Part shown: positions 11,482-24,772 of the stretch, piece after piece
How the letters are laid out: each line of letters starts with the position of its first letter
How positions within the stretch are numbered: the stretch's first letter is position 1
Assembly (NCBI GenBank): GCA_020283715.1
Contig: JAIQCW010000093.1
Span: forward strand, 1 to 64,000
DNA from: Cytauxzoon felis
Lineage: Eukaryota; Apicomplexa; Aconoidasida; Piroplasmida; Theileriidae
Length of the DNA stretch: 64,000 bases
Direction of reading: 5' to 3'
Program-made: the position numbers and the translations under genes
Notes under the pieces: model-generated
Database searches by the model: none
What the model saw: only the letters and a program-made list of their open reading frames with translations
What the model was told of the DNA's origin: nothing

Positions 11482-13413
11482 CTAACTTGTTTCAGCTGTA
11501 ATTATAGATTTGAACAATGTATACCCAAGTTTTATCTCAATTGAATGCCACCTTTCAGAAACTGAATTATTTTGTAATAAATTATTATCACTTCCAATTG
11601 TTATAGGCTTGAATAAGAATTTGTTAAATTCTACAACAATATTCCGTATTAATGGGTTATTTTCGTCATAAATGTAGTGTAAAATAGGATTCGTTTTGAT
11701 TAAACAATGTATATGATCAGGCAAAATACCGCATAACTCATTATTTATTTTTGATTTAATATAGTACAATAAAGGAAACAGTAAGTTATTATCGTATTTA
11801 ATATTCTTTAGTATGTAAGATATCCATGCCTTGTAACCGCATAAATAATCTATGTTATTTGTAGCCGCCCCGTTAGAATACAACACAATACTAAATAGCA
11901 AATATTCTAACAAGTCACTTGGAGTTGTAGATAACACATTTCTATATATCCTGGATGTATTTAAATGGTTATTACTATCAGTACTCGAGTTTAAAAATTC
12001 TTTATCCCCTAATACAAATCTAAACTTATTTAGTAAATTTTCATTTGTTATTCCTTTTACAAATGAAATAGAAACAATACGGATAATAGAATATAAATTT
12101 AATTTATTCAAATCCAACAAAGTTTTATTTAATAATTCGTCCAATAAATTGCTATTTGTGTGATGTATTCTATATATAAACTCTACTAAATCATCTACGG
12201 AATAATGTTGATAATTATCCAATGCATATTTAAAAACGAATTCCGGAAATGTTGGATGAAAAATGTTAGAATCTATAATATAACCCAATATATTTAACAA
12301 ATAGAGAGAATCATTAACGTTAATTAATTTATCGGTAAACATTTTCAAATGGTCCAGGGACTTGATCCATAACATATTTTCATTTACATCATAATCATGA
12401 TGTGCATGCCTTTCGTGTAATATATTGAAAAAAACCTCGAGTTCATACAAATGTTCTACCCTAGTCAAAGTGTATGTCAATGTATCAGATGATATATTCG
12501 ATCCAATTTTAGTCGCATTAAGTAAGAACGACAATAGTTCTCCAATAGATAAATTTTTTGAATCTTCAAATATTATTGGAACTAAAAACATATCAAAAAT
12601 ATCTTTAATATCTGTAGGTTTAAAAAATGATAAATATCTTGCAAAATGTATCAACTCCTTACTTCTAAACTGGCTGCCAATGTTTCTAAACCTATGATAT
12701 AACGCAGAAATAGCTACATTATCAATATATTTTAATTTATACAACGAGTAAAATATGGAAAATAATTCTTTACTGTTCAATAGTGTAGAAAACGATACAA
12801 TTTTGTTAAGGAGATGGCATAAAATTGTTTCATTGTTAATATTAAAAGTTGCGATAGATTCGAGTAGAGAAATTGTATCAAACTTATCAGATTGCGATAT
12901 AATATCAGTATTCTTTAATATCAGTGTCTCTATGACGTCGCCATTTGTGTGATTAGAGCTTGCAAGAGTGCGAACAATAGCCGAAAAAGATCTGGATGTT
13001 TGTTTAAGTTGCTTCCTATTTATTCTTTTGATTATCAAATCACATAATGTTCTATTTAACTGGTTTAAAATTAATACAGACTGAGAAATCATGACCATTT
13101 GTTTAGCGTTCATATACTCTAGCAATTTTATTACATTGTCTATGTATTTATATGAGATATCTCGTATAGACAGTGGCCCTCGGGTATCTTTAGTTACTTT
13201 ACATTTATAATTAACTAGTAATGATGATATATCTTTATTTAAAGCGCCCTTTGCCAGTGAATAATAGAGTAAACACATATCCTTTATGGTATGTTTCTCT
13301 CCACATCTCCTATCTATATTAACAAGTAACTCATGCCACTTAGAAATATCGTATACTTCAGCTTTCGCTAGTGAATATAAACTGTGAAATACGTTTGGAA
13401 TCCTAGTCATCAT
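11482..13413 (-). CDS. Helical-repeat (HPR/FASTK-like) probable mitochondrial RNA-binding protein, 643 aa
   Basis: A single exon. The open frame reaches 13473, but that extension begins at TTG and encodes a hydrophobic run; the first ATG gives MMTRIPNVFHSLYSLAKAEV, which fits a mitochondrial presequence. The rest consists of repeated helical units such as KQTSRSFSAIVRTLASSN and KFDTISLLESIATFNI, the same texture as the other HPR-like genes here. No RAP domain is visible at the C-terminus. It is convergent with the TOG gene, 23 nt from its stop. Family assignment is by composition and periodicity. Confidence 0.6.
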   Translation of the reverse strand: MMTRIPNVFHSLYSLAKAEVYDISKWHELLVNIDRRCGEKHTIKDMCLLYYSLAKGALNKDISSLLVNYKCKVTKDTRGPLSIRDISYKYIDNVIKLLEYMNAKQMVMISQSVLILNQLNRTLCDLIIKRINRKQLKQTSRSFSAIVRTLASSNHTNGDVIETLILKNTDIISQSDKFDTISLLESIATFNINNETILCHLLNKIVSFSTLLNSKELFSIFYSLYKLKYIDNVAISALYHRFRNIGSQFRSKELIHFARYLSFFKPTDIKDIFDMFLVPIIFEDSKNLSIGELLSFLLNATKIGSNISSDTLTYTLTRVEHLYELEVFFNILHERHAHHDYDVNENMLWIKSLDHLKMFTDKLINVNDSLYLLNILGYIIDSNIFHPTFPEFVFKYALDNYQHYSVDDLVEFIYRIHHTNSNLLDELLNKTLLDLNKLNLYSIIRIVSISFVKGITNENLLNKFRFVLGDKEFLNSSTDSNNHLNTSRIYRNVLSTTPSDLLEYLLFSIVLYSNGAATNNIDYLCGYKAWISYILKNIKYDNNLLFPLLYYIKSKINNELCGILPDHIHCLIKTNPILHYIYDENNPLIRNIVVEFNKFLFKPITIGSDNNLLQNNSVSERWHSIEIKLGYTLFKSIITAETS

Positions 13414-14002
13414 AAAGAAGAAATCAGTTAATACTAAAAGTATATACAAACAAAATGAAACAATAAATTCCAACTTTTATTCATCTTCTTCATCAAAGAA
13501 TAATTTAAATACTTTGCATTAATTTTTTATATTTATTAATAACTATTTCATCATATATTTTAATGGAATCTCACATGGGACATCAGAGTGTAATGTATTC
13601 CTTTAAACTACTCCACAAATTTAGACAATAAATACTGTATTTAACTACATGACAAAGTATGCAGTGAATTATAATTTTGAAATCACATGTTGTCGTAATG
13701 ATACTAACATACGCATATAGAAGGCTTGCATTAACATAAGAACTTACAAGCCGTCTTCTATAATATCTAACAGGCAGCAGTCATCAAATACTTAGATTTT
13801 ATTATTTTGAACAATATTGAAAGCTAAAATTTTATCCTTAGTTAATTGTCTAAAATCCTAATGCCTATTGGTGCGACATGATGATTCATGATCTTATATA
13901 CCAGAATAAAATACTTTTAATGTGAATTTATAAAGTGTATTGCCAACCATGGAAGAATTGTTATAATGTGTATAATTTTGTTATCATATTATTTGAACAA
14001 GG
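13414..14002. other. Intergenic region between divergent gene starts
   Basis: AT-rich DNA between the HPR-like gene (minus) and the membrane protein gene (plus). I see no gene, RNA or notable repeat; it should contain both promoters. Confidence 0.6.
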
Positions 14003-15388
14003 ATGGTTGATGATATCGAAATACCAATTGGCAATTGTAAATCGAATCGATCAAATAGCACAGATTTAATTAAGGTAATAAAGAGTAGGGAGTTCAGTAG
14101 TGCTAATGGTATAAATGTTAGTGATACGATTTATATGTTTAAACAGTCACAAGAAATACATGCGTCCGATAAAAATTCCATTACCTCATCAATTAATATG
14201 AATGTCATACCTTCCGAGACTTTTTGTGAGTCAAAAACAAATGTTAATATGAGATATAGTTATATACCACTGATTAATAATGATAAATCGCTATATAATA
14301 ACATTAGGGAGTCACAATGTGTGTCTGCCGTATGTACTACCTTTAATCTAGCATTAATGTTTATATCGTTTTCATTACCATTTTCATTACATTTGGTGTT
14401 CCAATTCCGCTTGTATGGATGTATTTTTAATATATCTGAAGAAGTTATCTACGAATTTAACAATTACAGGATCATAATAGAACATTTTAAAGAATTTGAG
14501 TGTTTCTTTATTATCGGTGTTACATTTTATGAGATTATCCAATTTCTAGGGTTCATAAGTACATATAGAAGATTTAAAAGATATTTATTGAGGGTATTCA
14601 AGTTGTCTATCGAGGTAGCGAAGGAACATTTTTTGTATAATAATAAACATGATGCAATTGATAATTTCAGAAATTACTCGAAGATGATTAATACAAATCT
14701 ACCATCTTCATATAAAATTACCGAGGAAAATCTTATAAGAAGTTATGATGAGGCTTCATATTCTTTTAATGACTCTAGGATTGATGATATATGGAATCAG
14801 GCAAAATGCCTTCGATTTAAGTTGCTTGTCATCAAGATATGGTTACCTTTTATTATTCATCTCGTGATATCTATTTGCGCTTCTACATTTATATATGATC
14901 GTAAATCAAAAGTAAACCATGGAGTCCCTCTGGGCCATCCGGGTATTATTACTAGTATGCATTGGTTTGTAGCCCTTCAGTATGAAGGTGTTTGGTGTAT
15001 ACTAGGAATTTACCTTTTTAACGTGATATTATGGTTATATTTATGCCATATTAATCGTCATGATAACTTGTTTTATAATATGGATGTCGCATTACTGGTA
15101 ACACAAGAAGTTCTCGAAGGTTATGCCTGTGAACTATCCAATAAGATTTGGAACGAACAAATGTTACTGTTTACAACAACTGCATATGCAAACACCAATG
15201 TAATTGTTAATAAAAATTCATTTAGTCAAATTAATATTGGAGGTAACAAAAATAATAAATCATGTTTGTGCAAGTATATTTCGACTAGTGATTGTGACGA
15301 AAGGTCTCCCAGAGACAAAGTAGCCATTGATGAATTAAAAATTTCACTTGTTGATGGAAAGATGAAGAGCATTTATAGGAATTTGTAA
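14003..15388 (+). CDS. Multi-pass membrane protein of unknown function, 461 aa
   Basis: One intact exon. The first 105 residues are hydrophilic and Ser/Asn-rich. Four hydrophobic segments follow at about residues 108-135 (ALMFISFSLPFSLHLVFQF), 165-185 (FFIIGVTFYEIIQFLGFI), 275-298 (IWLPFIIHLVISICASTF) and 325-350 (ILGIYLFNVILWLYLC), with long loops and a polar C-terminal tail containing a Cys-rich patch (KSCLCKY). No transporter, receptor or enzyme motif is recognised. The uninterrupted frame and clean hydrophobic blocks support a real integral membrane protein. Confidence 0.6.
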   Translation: MVDDIEIPIGNCKSNRSNSTDLIKVIKSREFSSANGINVSDTIYMFKQSQEIHASDKNSITSSINMNVIPSETFCESKTNVNMRYSYIPLINNDKSLYNNIRESQCVSAVCTTFNLALMFISFSLPFSLHLVFQFRLYGCIFNISEEVIYEFNNYRIIIEHFKEFECFFIIGVTFYEIIQFLGFISTYRRFKRYLLRVFKLSIEVAKEHFLYNNKHDAIDNFRNYSKMINTNLPSSYKITEENLIRSYDEASYSFNDSRIDDIWNQAKCLRFKLLVIKIWLPFIIHLVISICASTFIYDRKSKVNHGVPLGHPGIITSMHWFVALQYEGVWCILGIYLFNVILWLYLCHINRHDNLFYNMDVALLVTQEVLEGYACELSNKIWNEQMLLFTTTAYANTNVIVNKNSFSQINIGGNKNNKSCLCKYISTSDCDERSPRDKVAIDELKISLVDGKMKSIYRNL

Positions 15389-15412
15389 TAATGAAGCCAA
15401 TAATAGGTGTTA

Positions 15413-15835
15413 TTAACTCATTCTAGGTGTGACTTTACCTCTGGAATCAACCAGCCTTTGGTAAGCTCGATCAAAGGCATTATATCTTCCATATTCGTAT
15501 GCCCGTTGTATTCTGGAAATTAATGGTTGCATATTTTTAGATTTCCCAGTAAGCCTAGCATATTTAGCGGAATGCTCAGATGCAACCGTTTTGTTTAATC
15601 CAGATCCAGCCACATTAGTTTGATAGAACATTCTAATATAATTAATTTACTATAAATATATAACTAACATATGTTTATCGATCCTCGGATCATATTTTCT
15701 AAGGGCCATGCGATATTTAGACTTTAATGGTGACACGCGAGTGAGATAGAAGTAACCACTTTGTACACTACTGTTTAGACGTACTGGTAGTCTCTTGCTA
15801 TTGTTACGGCATAAATGTCTAGACAAAAACAGCAT
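15413..15835 (-). CDS. Small basic, probably mitochondrial protein, 128 aa
   Basis: Two exons (15835-15669 and 15632-15413) with a 36-nt intron. The N-terminus MLFLSRHLCRNNSKRLPVRL lacks acidic residues and is rich in Arg and Leu, a typical mitochondrial presequence. The remainder is strongly basic with helical segments (PLISRIQRAYEYGRYNAF) and ends GKVTPRMS. Size and charge would suit a mitochondrial ribosomal or ATP-synthase-associated subunit, but I recognise no family. It ends 24 nt from the stop of the convergent membrane protein gene. Confidence 0.55.
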
Positions 15836-15976
15836 TGTGTACTAAATAAGCATAGGTGGATTTCACTATATGTTGCCCTCTATAAAAAGGTGCTTCATTT
15901 GTTGTAGTGATAATCAGTTGTATAAATGCCGGTTAATCATGTAAATTAGTATGTGTATTCACAATTTGTGTAAAGA

Positions 15977-18571
15977 ATGCAAATGTCTAATAGCTTTGTA
16001 TCGCATAAACGTAATAATAAAAATATTGTAAAATGTTTATTTTGTTTAACTTTGTTTTTCTTGTTTTTACGTAACTTGACACTTATTACATATAAAAGTA
16101 ACAATTTAACTAATGTAAAGAATAAATCATCCAATGTGTTTTTGTACAATAAGGCTAGAGGTGTACCATATAATCCTATTTCCTATTCATTAAAAGTCGA
16201 TTTTGCGTCGGAAGAATCGGGTACAAAGATCGTCGCACAATCTTCATCACTAACACAATTGTCTAACATACAAACATCTGATCGTAATACCTATATGCTT
16301 GCTCCATGTCAAACTACCGATTGGTATGTTTTATCCTTTCAAGAAAGTATTTTGGTTGAACAAATTTGCTTCTTATCATACGAGTATTATGCATCGACCT
16401 ATAGGTAATTTCATTTGTGTTGATATATTTAATGCTTGGTACAGACATATAAGAATATCTGCGTCTGATGTGTTTCCGGCTACTAAGTGGAGATTATTAG
16501 CTAACATAGAAACAAAATCTAATATTAATGAAATATTCAACATATCTCAATTGTGTAAGAATAATAACAGTGATTGTTGGACAAAATTTATGAAAGTAGA
16601 ACTCTTAGACTACCACACTGTAGAGGATAACTATTACTGTTCTATAACTACTATGGAAGTATATGGTAAAACTGCTGTTGAGGTTTTAGAAAATGAAATT
16701 ACAAATGACAATGATGAATTGAGCAGTGATACAAAGGCTGTGAACCGAAAGAATTATAATTCTTTACATCCTGATATATCTTTTTCGCCTCCGTCTACAT
16801 CATTACAAGCATCAACATCCTCCGCATTAGAACTAAAAAGTTGTAAAATATTCCATCCGACTTTTATTTATGATATGAAAATGATGATAAATGAGTCTTT
16901 GTTAAAATTATTGTTTAATATAGCCTTTAAAAGTGACCCATTGAATGTAAACAAAAGTATTTTATTTAGAGTCGTAAAGATTACTAGGATTAAAAGATTA
17001 TATATATGTAAAAATAGATTACATTTTAAATGTATAATTAAAATACTGTTATTTGCTTCTAAAAACCCTTTTCTTTACACTCATATTTTACACGGGGTAA
17101 TGTTACCTATTAACCACACATGGTTTGATAGTATTATCTATCGTTTTATAAGAGGTACATACAATTCGACACACAATTTAACATCCAAAGTGGGCATAAA
17201 GGAGGCCCCAATATTAATTTGTCTTCAGTCAAAAGGTTTCATTAGTAAATATGCGTGTTATTCTTACTCTAATCTTAAATCATTTCCTAGATTAATATAT
17301 AATAAATTTATGATAGGATTCAATATAAATACGTTATATTACGTTGAAATATTCCATTTGATGTATGTAAATGGTAAAAAAACTGTTAAATCTCCGAGAC
17401 AAAAGAATATAAACGCTGGGAAAAAATATTCCATGGAACGAAAATATCACATTATTGACGATAATATATCTTCAATTGTAGTAAAGGGGAATAACCTCAC
17501 AGTATTTTTTGGTAAATCTGACGTTGGTCGTGCTCATAGGTCACTAAAATCTCTGTTTAAATCCAACGATTTCATAACTACAATATCAAAATACATTGCC
17601 ACGCAACTAAAAGGTTTACCATCTAGAAAAGACGGTAATGCAAAGTTATTTACTGGATCTAATGTATTTATAAATGAAACCTGCTTGGAAGAAGATGAGG
17701 AAGATGGAGAAATAGATAGAACAAATGTGCGTCAATCCAATGGACGTAGCGGACACGTGCTAATTAAAATATCCGAACGAATAAAATTACTTGAATTAAT
17801 CACAAATCAATTGAGTGGAAAGTTATATGAGAATGATAAGTTATTAAATTCGTATTTTGCACATTCCGTAGACGGAAGTTTTCATCCTAAACATTTGGAT
17901 ACGATTCCAAACACAATTGTGAGTTTATTTTTTAATAACTCCTTACTCTTTTATTATTGGAATTTTCATTTTGACTTTTAATTATATATAAAATTGTGTA
18001 GGATGAATGGAAGACTGCTATGAGAGAGATGCACGAAACTATTTCGATGTTAGGTATTCAACGCAAAGTTATTATCTTCAGAAGGAATCACAAGATCGAC
18101 CCACGTTACGAAACATTCCTTGCTAGAGATTTGAATAATAAATATACGTCTAGAATTCTATACAACAATGACAAACTTAATAATGTGTGTAATTTAATGG
18201 ATTGTAGTCACAATTTCAAAAGACTTAAATTAAGTAAGACTAATAGAATGTTGAATAGGTTTTTATTGCTGGACTATTGCTCAATACACGGCTGCAGTTG
18301 CACTAAAAAGATCCGCAGGCTTAATACACTATTGCTTTGGATGCCGCACTTTTCTAAACGGAGGAAACCTGTTTTATTTGATACAATTCGAGCACTATCA
18401 TTATATATATTAAGTGTCGCTTCATTAATAATAAATCTTGTTTTTAACACATGTACACTGATGATAGTCTTTACTTCTATACAATGGTATTGGTTCATAC
18501 GTTATAAATTGTTGGAAAGAAGACTAAAATTTATCGAACAGAAGCTTGACGCAAAGTTTGAAACAAAATAG
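15977..18571 (+). CDS. SUN-like (SLP1/SUCO-type) membrane protein, 823 aa
   Basis: Three exons (15977-16404, 16445-17918, 18002-18571) with introns of 40 and 83 nt. A membrane anchor lies near residues 20-40 (CLFCLTLFFLFLRNLTLITY). Residues about 70-225 match the Sad1/UNC-like domain: VDFASEESGTKIVAQSSS, RNTYMLAPC, FYxSTxR-like YYASTYRHIRISASD, WRLLANI, and CSITTMEVYG at the end. A long polar region follows, then a hydrophobic segment near the C-terminus (SLYILSVASLIINLVFNTC). The central SUN position and C-terminal anchor resemble the ER SLP1/SUCO/EMP65 group more than nuclear-envelope LINC SUN proteins, whose SUN domain is C-terminal. In that family the role is protection and folding of ER membrane proteins. 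Confidence 0.8.
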
Positions 18572-18688
18572 AACTATGTAACTTGTTTTATCACAATTGT
18601 CACCTCCCTATCATGTATTAGTAGTGTAGGTGATGATAGTATAACTTTGATTACAATGTTTCCTCTAATATTATGCGATAGTTTTAGC

Positions 18689-21600
18689 CTATATAAAGTT
18701 GTACATTAGAATTCTTTCAGAATACCTAAACTTGTAATTTCCAGACCTAGTAATCTTTTTGAAACCATAAATAACGTTTGTACGTTCATTTACAAGAAGT
18801 ATATAATGTATATTTGATATATCCTCTAATATACCATTGATTGATACATGAATGTCTAGATCTACTTCGTCTCTTTTATTAAAGATTACAGAGTCATCTA
18901 AGTTAACTATGAATTCAGTCCAAGAATTAAACAAACTTATGAATTTTGACTTCATGAAATGTTTTTTGAGAGGATTGTAAACATTTATTATTATACCGAT
19001 TGATGTATCAAATGTGAGATTCAAATTCAGAGGGTTCAATCCACATGATAGACACTTGTATAATAATAATAGGTATTGAACGTTTTTGAAATTGCGACAA
19101 ATAGCAAATATGTCAACGAAAGCCTGTAAATAAAAGAATAGGATAACCTCAATAGACAAACTTGTATAATACGTGGCACCTGATCCAGTATAGATTTAGT
19201 ATCGTTATGATAATCAAATACAGGCATTTTTATGTCAAATAATCTGGCTTGAATTAACAAGAAAGTTTTAGCATGTGGATCAGAGCCATCATCGATAGGA
19301 AATGGCGAACGATCAGATAATTGAATGTTATAAATATCTTCATTATGCCTTATTGGAACTTGGTTAAACTCAGTGGCGTTAGATAATGCATTAATAATCT
19401 TGAAAAATGATAAGTTATCGACCCTTTCAATTTCACTAGCAATTTTTGAGAATTTATGAACAGTGTCACACGATATATAATACTGAGATGCAACCAAACC
19501 GGATAATGTCGGAATAAGTACGCCATAATCCAATTGCTCAATGACATCATATTTAATGGATACACAGGATAATTTAATAAGCTTACTAATGGTATCAGTT
19601 ATAATGGCATTCGAAATTTCATTAATATCCCCCTCGCTTACAACTTTACTTATCGATGGGACATTCAAATAATATTGGGGATTCGTTTGCAATCTTTTGT
19701 AAAAAAATGTACTTGATAAATATAGAATAGCACGCTTTTTGCTAGAAACACTGCCAGTTGCTATCTCGGAATTCAAAAAATCCAATATACGTTCATGAAA
19801 ACACGATTCAGTAGGAAATGGAGAAAACATAAACTCCTTATAAAATCCAACCTTTCGTAGCTCTGTATAAATATAAGCAAAGGCATCTCCTTCCTCGATG
19901 CTTCTACCTGCTCGACCAATCATCTAAAATATATGAGAGTCAATATAAAATATGCAAACCTGCATTATATCACATATCGAGTAATCAACGTACTTTTTGA
20001 ATCGCCCATCATAATACTCGGTACCCTGAAAAATTATCAAAATAAAAATAATAATTGCCTTTTGTATCCGAATCTTAAGGTCAATATGAATGTCCATTGG
20101 AAGTTAGTATACACCCAACGATTTAAAGTTGATATTATAAAATGACCACAAATATATAAAGGCAAATAAAGAGTTGACATACCTTGACAATAACAATTTT
20201 AGCTGGTAAATTAACACCCCAAGCTAATGTTGAAGTAGCAATAAGTATTTTTATGTGACCTTTCATAAACAAATCCTCAACGCAGCGCCTATCGGATTCA
20301 TCTAGTCCAGCATGATGAATAGCGATACCATACTCAACAAATTTATTGAGATACTCATCCTTAAATTTTGGATAATTATAGTCACTGGACCAATTGATAG
20401 AATTCAACTGCAACAATCCCACAAAATCATGTGCAGTCATTCTAGTCTGTCTACGCGATGAAACGAATATTAAAATAGATGCACTGGGATCGTGCCGTAA
20501 AATAGTGTCAAAACAAGGCTTATTCATAGAATTCATTCTTGGGCAATAAGGTTTAATAGGAAATCCATCAATAAACAAGTTGCATTTGACTGGTCTTATG
20601 GCAGGCGAAAAATTAAATGTTTTGCAAGGATTAACAGATAACCATTCACTGATCTGCTGAGGATTAGCTAAAGCGGTTGACATGCATACAATACGAATTT
20701 GCTTCTTTGTGTATTCCTCCATGAACCTTAACCTCGTAACAATAGATTCAAGTACGGCACCCCTAGGTTCTCCAAGTAAGTGTACTTCGTCAATGATTAT
20801 AAGGCCAACGTCACGTACGAATGTACGCCTTTTCCAATATCTCGAAATTCCGTCCCATTTTTCAGGTGTTGTTATAATAATGTCAGAATTAATTAGATCA
20901 TTATAATTGGTATGAGAATCTCCTGATATCTCAATAATTTTTTTGAATGATTTAAACTTTTTGGACCAATCATTCAATCTTTCATAAGCCAGCGCTTTTA
21001 ATGGTGCAATGTAAACGGCCTTTGAATCACTAGTGTCGAACAGTCTATACAACGCCAATTCGGCAATCAATGTCTTACCAGAACCTGTAGGAGCGCCAAC
21101 AAGTATATTGTCATCACTCAAGAAACAATAAGGAAAAAGTTGTGTTTGTAATGGGTTAAAATATTTAAATTTATATACGCTTTCATATTTACCTAAAACT
21201 GATGTAGACAATGGAACTAAATTCTTTAAATCTGTGTATCCATCGAACCCCAAATTGGTTCCGATCACTTTCAACTGTTCTTCAAATATCAGTCCAATCC
21301 ACGACGAAGAAAAGAGTCTCAATGTTAATATTTCGTCTACACCAAATAATGGTATATAAAATTCACTGACTTCAATACATGCCTTAGAAAATGTGATTAT
21401 AGAATTTGATATTAACCTTGTCCTTGAACATACCCACAGGTAAAAAGATTCACTCATACCATTCCATCGTTTACTCCACTCATTGTTTAACTCAACATGA
21501 ACGTAAATTCTACCTATTTTGTTAGTTATTGGTTGAAAATGAACACTAAATTTTGGATACGGAATATATCTTAGATACTTGTATATCTTTAGTGCCTCAG

Positions 21601-24600
21601 ACTTAGATCTAACAACATTGGCTATTTCATCAACTGTTAAATCCATTAATGATTCAATTTTAAACATATTATCCAATCTGGACACAGTTCTCTCGGACAA
21701 CAATTTCGCATTATTAGCTTGGGATGATTGTATAGCATGATATGGGTAACAAAAATGTTTGAGAACGTTTATACAATTTAACTTTACATTCCATATTTGA
21801 CGTTCAAACATCAACACCCAATTATATATTATGTCTCCTATTGGCGGTCCGGAAACCGTTTCACATATGGACACTTCATAGTATGAACGTAGTAATCTAC
21901 CTGTATTCTGAGCAATAAAATTTAAGTCAGATACCAAGCTTGGAGTATTTATAAAGACCCGACTTATATGCATCTGTATCAATATGGAAACCTTACTTTT
22001 AACGTGATTTATTCCACTAGTAGGTATATAATAGCATTCATTAATTAATTTTGTCAGTTCTTCACACTCCTCATTGCGATAGAGTAGCCCCTCAAATTCC
22101 TTACACTCACACAACTTGTCTAATATATATTCCTCAGTTATATAATTTCCACATGTTGTATTAACTCTATTAGCTATTACATCTTGGGAATAAAGCAATG
22201 GATTTATTGATGCAGCGAAGTTATGTATGGTTTCATAGTCTACATAGTATTTTGCGGCAATCCGCCCTAAATCCGTAGCGAAAAATTCTCCTGTAACCTT
22301 CGAGTATCTAATCAACTTAGATTTATCTAAATTTTTAGCAGTTTCCTTTATCAGGTTTTGTCTATATTTTAGCAAAGCACTGTCATCGTCACTTGTAATA
22401 CCATAAAACAATGGGCTCTTAATCATTCTGACATATAAATAAGTGTATTGCAACCACAAATATGCTTCACTTTCATTATTTATAGTACCTAGTGCTATTT
22501 CAGCGTTTAGGGAATTTTCTAAATGACGGTGTAACTGGGATTCTATTGGCACTCGTTCTGTTTGCATTCTGAGGTAGGTATGGAGATTCTTATGTTCTGT
22601 TATTAATACACCACGGCCAATAGTGTCGTATTGTGGACGCCCTGCTCGTCCCATTATTTGTGTTAATTCCAAATTATTTATATTCCTATCAACACCTACA
22701 CCACCTATAAATGTGCCATGGATTATAACACAGTGAGCAGGTAAATTAACACCCCAAGCCAATGTAGATGTTGATACTAATACCTTTATCAATCCCAAAC
22801 GAAACATGTCACTAGCCATGGTTCTGTCATGTTTTGAAAGGCCCGCATGATGTATGCAGAAACAATAATCTACCAACTGTTTCAAATTAACAAATTTATT
22901 TTTGGATAGTTGCTGGTGAAATCTCTTGTATAGGGTGGTGTCAGGAACGAACAAATTAGCTTTATTGTCCATTTGTATTAGTTCTATTAATTTTGTGGCT
23001 ATTGCAAGTGTCTCATTACGAGAATGGACAAACACCATACACTGCTTTCCGTTCATTACTGTTTCGATAATGTTTTCATAACATATCTCCAACATTACAG
23101 TCTTAACATCATTCTGTTGTTTTACGCTATAAAATAATAAATTATTATAAATTTGTGAAATTCCCCAATAAAATCACAATTGATAAAGTTGAGTTGTTAA
23201 AATATAAAACATACCCATAAAATACTTGCTCGAGTGGAACATGTCTATATTCCCTACCAAAATAATATGCATGCTCCGGAGATACACGCAAAAATTGTGC
23301 AACATCGTTCCAGTTAGGTAGTGTAGCTGATATGCCAACAACCCTCCTATTAACCTGTGTAGATTCAATAAGCCTAAAATATATGATAAAAACTAAAAAG
23401 GAATACCTGAACAATCGAGCAACTACAGTCTCAATAACCGGTCCACGCTCATCGTTTAACAGATGTATTTCATCTATTATAAGGCAACTAATTTTAGACA
23501 TATACGAATCGTCAGACTGCGTTCCAGTTGTAAACGAATTCCTAGTAACGACATCGCATTTTTCAGGCGTTGTAACCATAATATCTATATCTTCAAGCTC
23601 ATACTTAGCATAGTGAAAATCTCCCGTAACTTCTTTAACAGTTAGTCCATATTGTGATAATGCTTTGATGTACTTTTCCGATACTTCAGATGCCAAAGCT
23701 TTCATAGGTGCTACATAAATCACCTTGCCACACTTTATTCCATCTTCAATAAATGGCTTAAAATTTTTTAATATACATAACAGTGCAATATTAGTTTTGC
23801 CGCAACCTATATTTGTTTCTAATGTTCGATATCCACCAACCTGTTGGAGCCGATATTAAAATATTTTGGTATGTGTTAAATGCACTGTGAAACACTTTAG
23901 ACTGAATGTTATTGAGTGTATCTATGCCTTCGAATGCCTTTTGTGCCCATATTGGTAGTGAAGAAACGGCAATTAAGTCATCAGGATCCTGTTTTTACGT
24001 TTATAAGTTAATGAAGATGTTAAACTAACCACTACTATTTTATCTTCTGAAACTGGAACAGTAATCTTTTCGTATAATTCGTGATCTTCTTTAACTATAT
24101 TCAATACAACTCTCGGTTGTATATTTATTGGTACCGATTTGCGATCATTTTTTAATTCCAATCCAACGAAACAGAATAAATCTTCAGGTGGTATTCTATT
24201 TAGAACAGATTCAAGGTTACTTCTATGTCTGGACAATTCTTTCCCAGTTCGTCTAAGTACTATCTTATTTAATATTTCATAATTATCATTATCCAATTTG
24301 TTAGAGTTGACTTTAGTGGTCAATTTATTGAGCATTATTTGCCATTGTCTAGTGAGATTTAGCCTAAAATCAATTAATTTAGAGATGAAATATAAATGCC
24401 CATAGCCTAAAATATCACATAGAGATGAAGCAATTATTTCGGGCTCAGAATCATTCAATATCTTGAGTATATCACTCATCAACTTCTTTGGTGATAAGTG
24501 TGTAGCGCTTTCACATATTCTAGCGCAGTTACGAAGACAATACGTAAATGTGCCCGCATCATCAGCATCTACAAGACTACATTCAATAGCATCTGAGATT

Positions 24601-24772
24601 TTTTGATCAATTCCAGAAACACATTTCTCAGGATCTACAGGGAATTTAGTGTAGAAGAAATATGAATACCTTTGGATATTGCACGTTTTTTAATTTGATA
24701 CTTTAATAGATAGCCATCCCATGGAATCTTAAAATCGTAAGTGCCTTTAACATAGTCGGTCACATTAATCAT
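18689..24772 (-). CDS. ASCC3: ASCC3/Slh1-like double-cassette Ski2 helicase, 1873 aa
   Basis: Nine exons: 24772-24670, 24634-24030, 23988-23841, 23806-23407, 23373-23215, 23126-20183, 20025-19960, 19923-19162, 19123-18689. Cassette 1 has Walker A APTGCGKTN (split by an intron), DEIHLLNDERGPVIE, STLAWGVNLPAH and QIMGRAGRPQYDT, followed by a Sec63 domain. Cassette 2 has APTGSGKTLIAELAL, DEVHLLGEPRGAV, STLAWGVNLPAK and QMIGRAGR, followed by a second Sec63 domain. The sequences KGTEYYDGRF, YVDYSICDIMQ and FYKEFMFSPFPTES favour ASCC3/Slh1 over the spliceosomal Brr2, which has similar architecture. ASCC3/Slh1 splits collided ribosomes in quality control. Both Walker motifs are intact, so both cassettes look able to bind ATP. 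Confidence 0.85.

Noticed and set aside
13414..13473. N-terminal extension of the HPR-like gene (hydrophobic run before MMTRIPN)
   Set aside because: The extension starts at TTG, not ATG, and the ATG downstream gives a better mitochondrial presequence.
18689..24772. Brr2 (U5 snRNP helicase) as the identity of the double helicase
   Set aside because: KGTEYYDGRF, YVDYSICDIMQ and FYKEFMFSPFPTES fit ASCC3/Slh1 better than Brr2.
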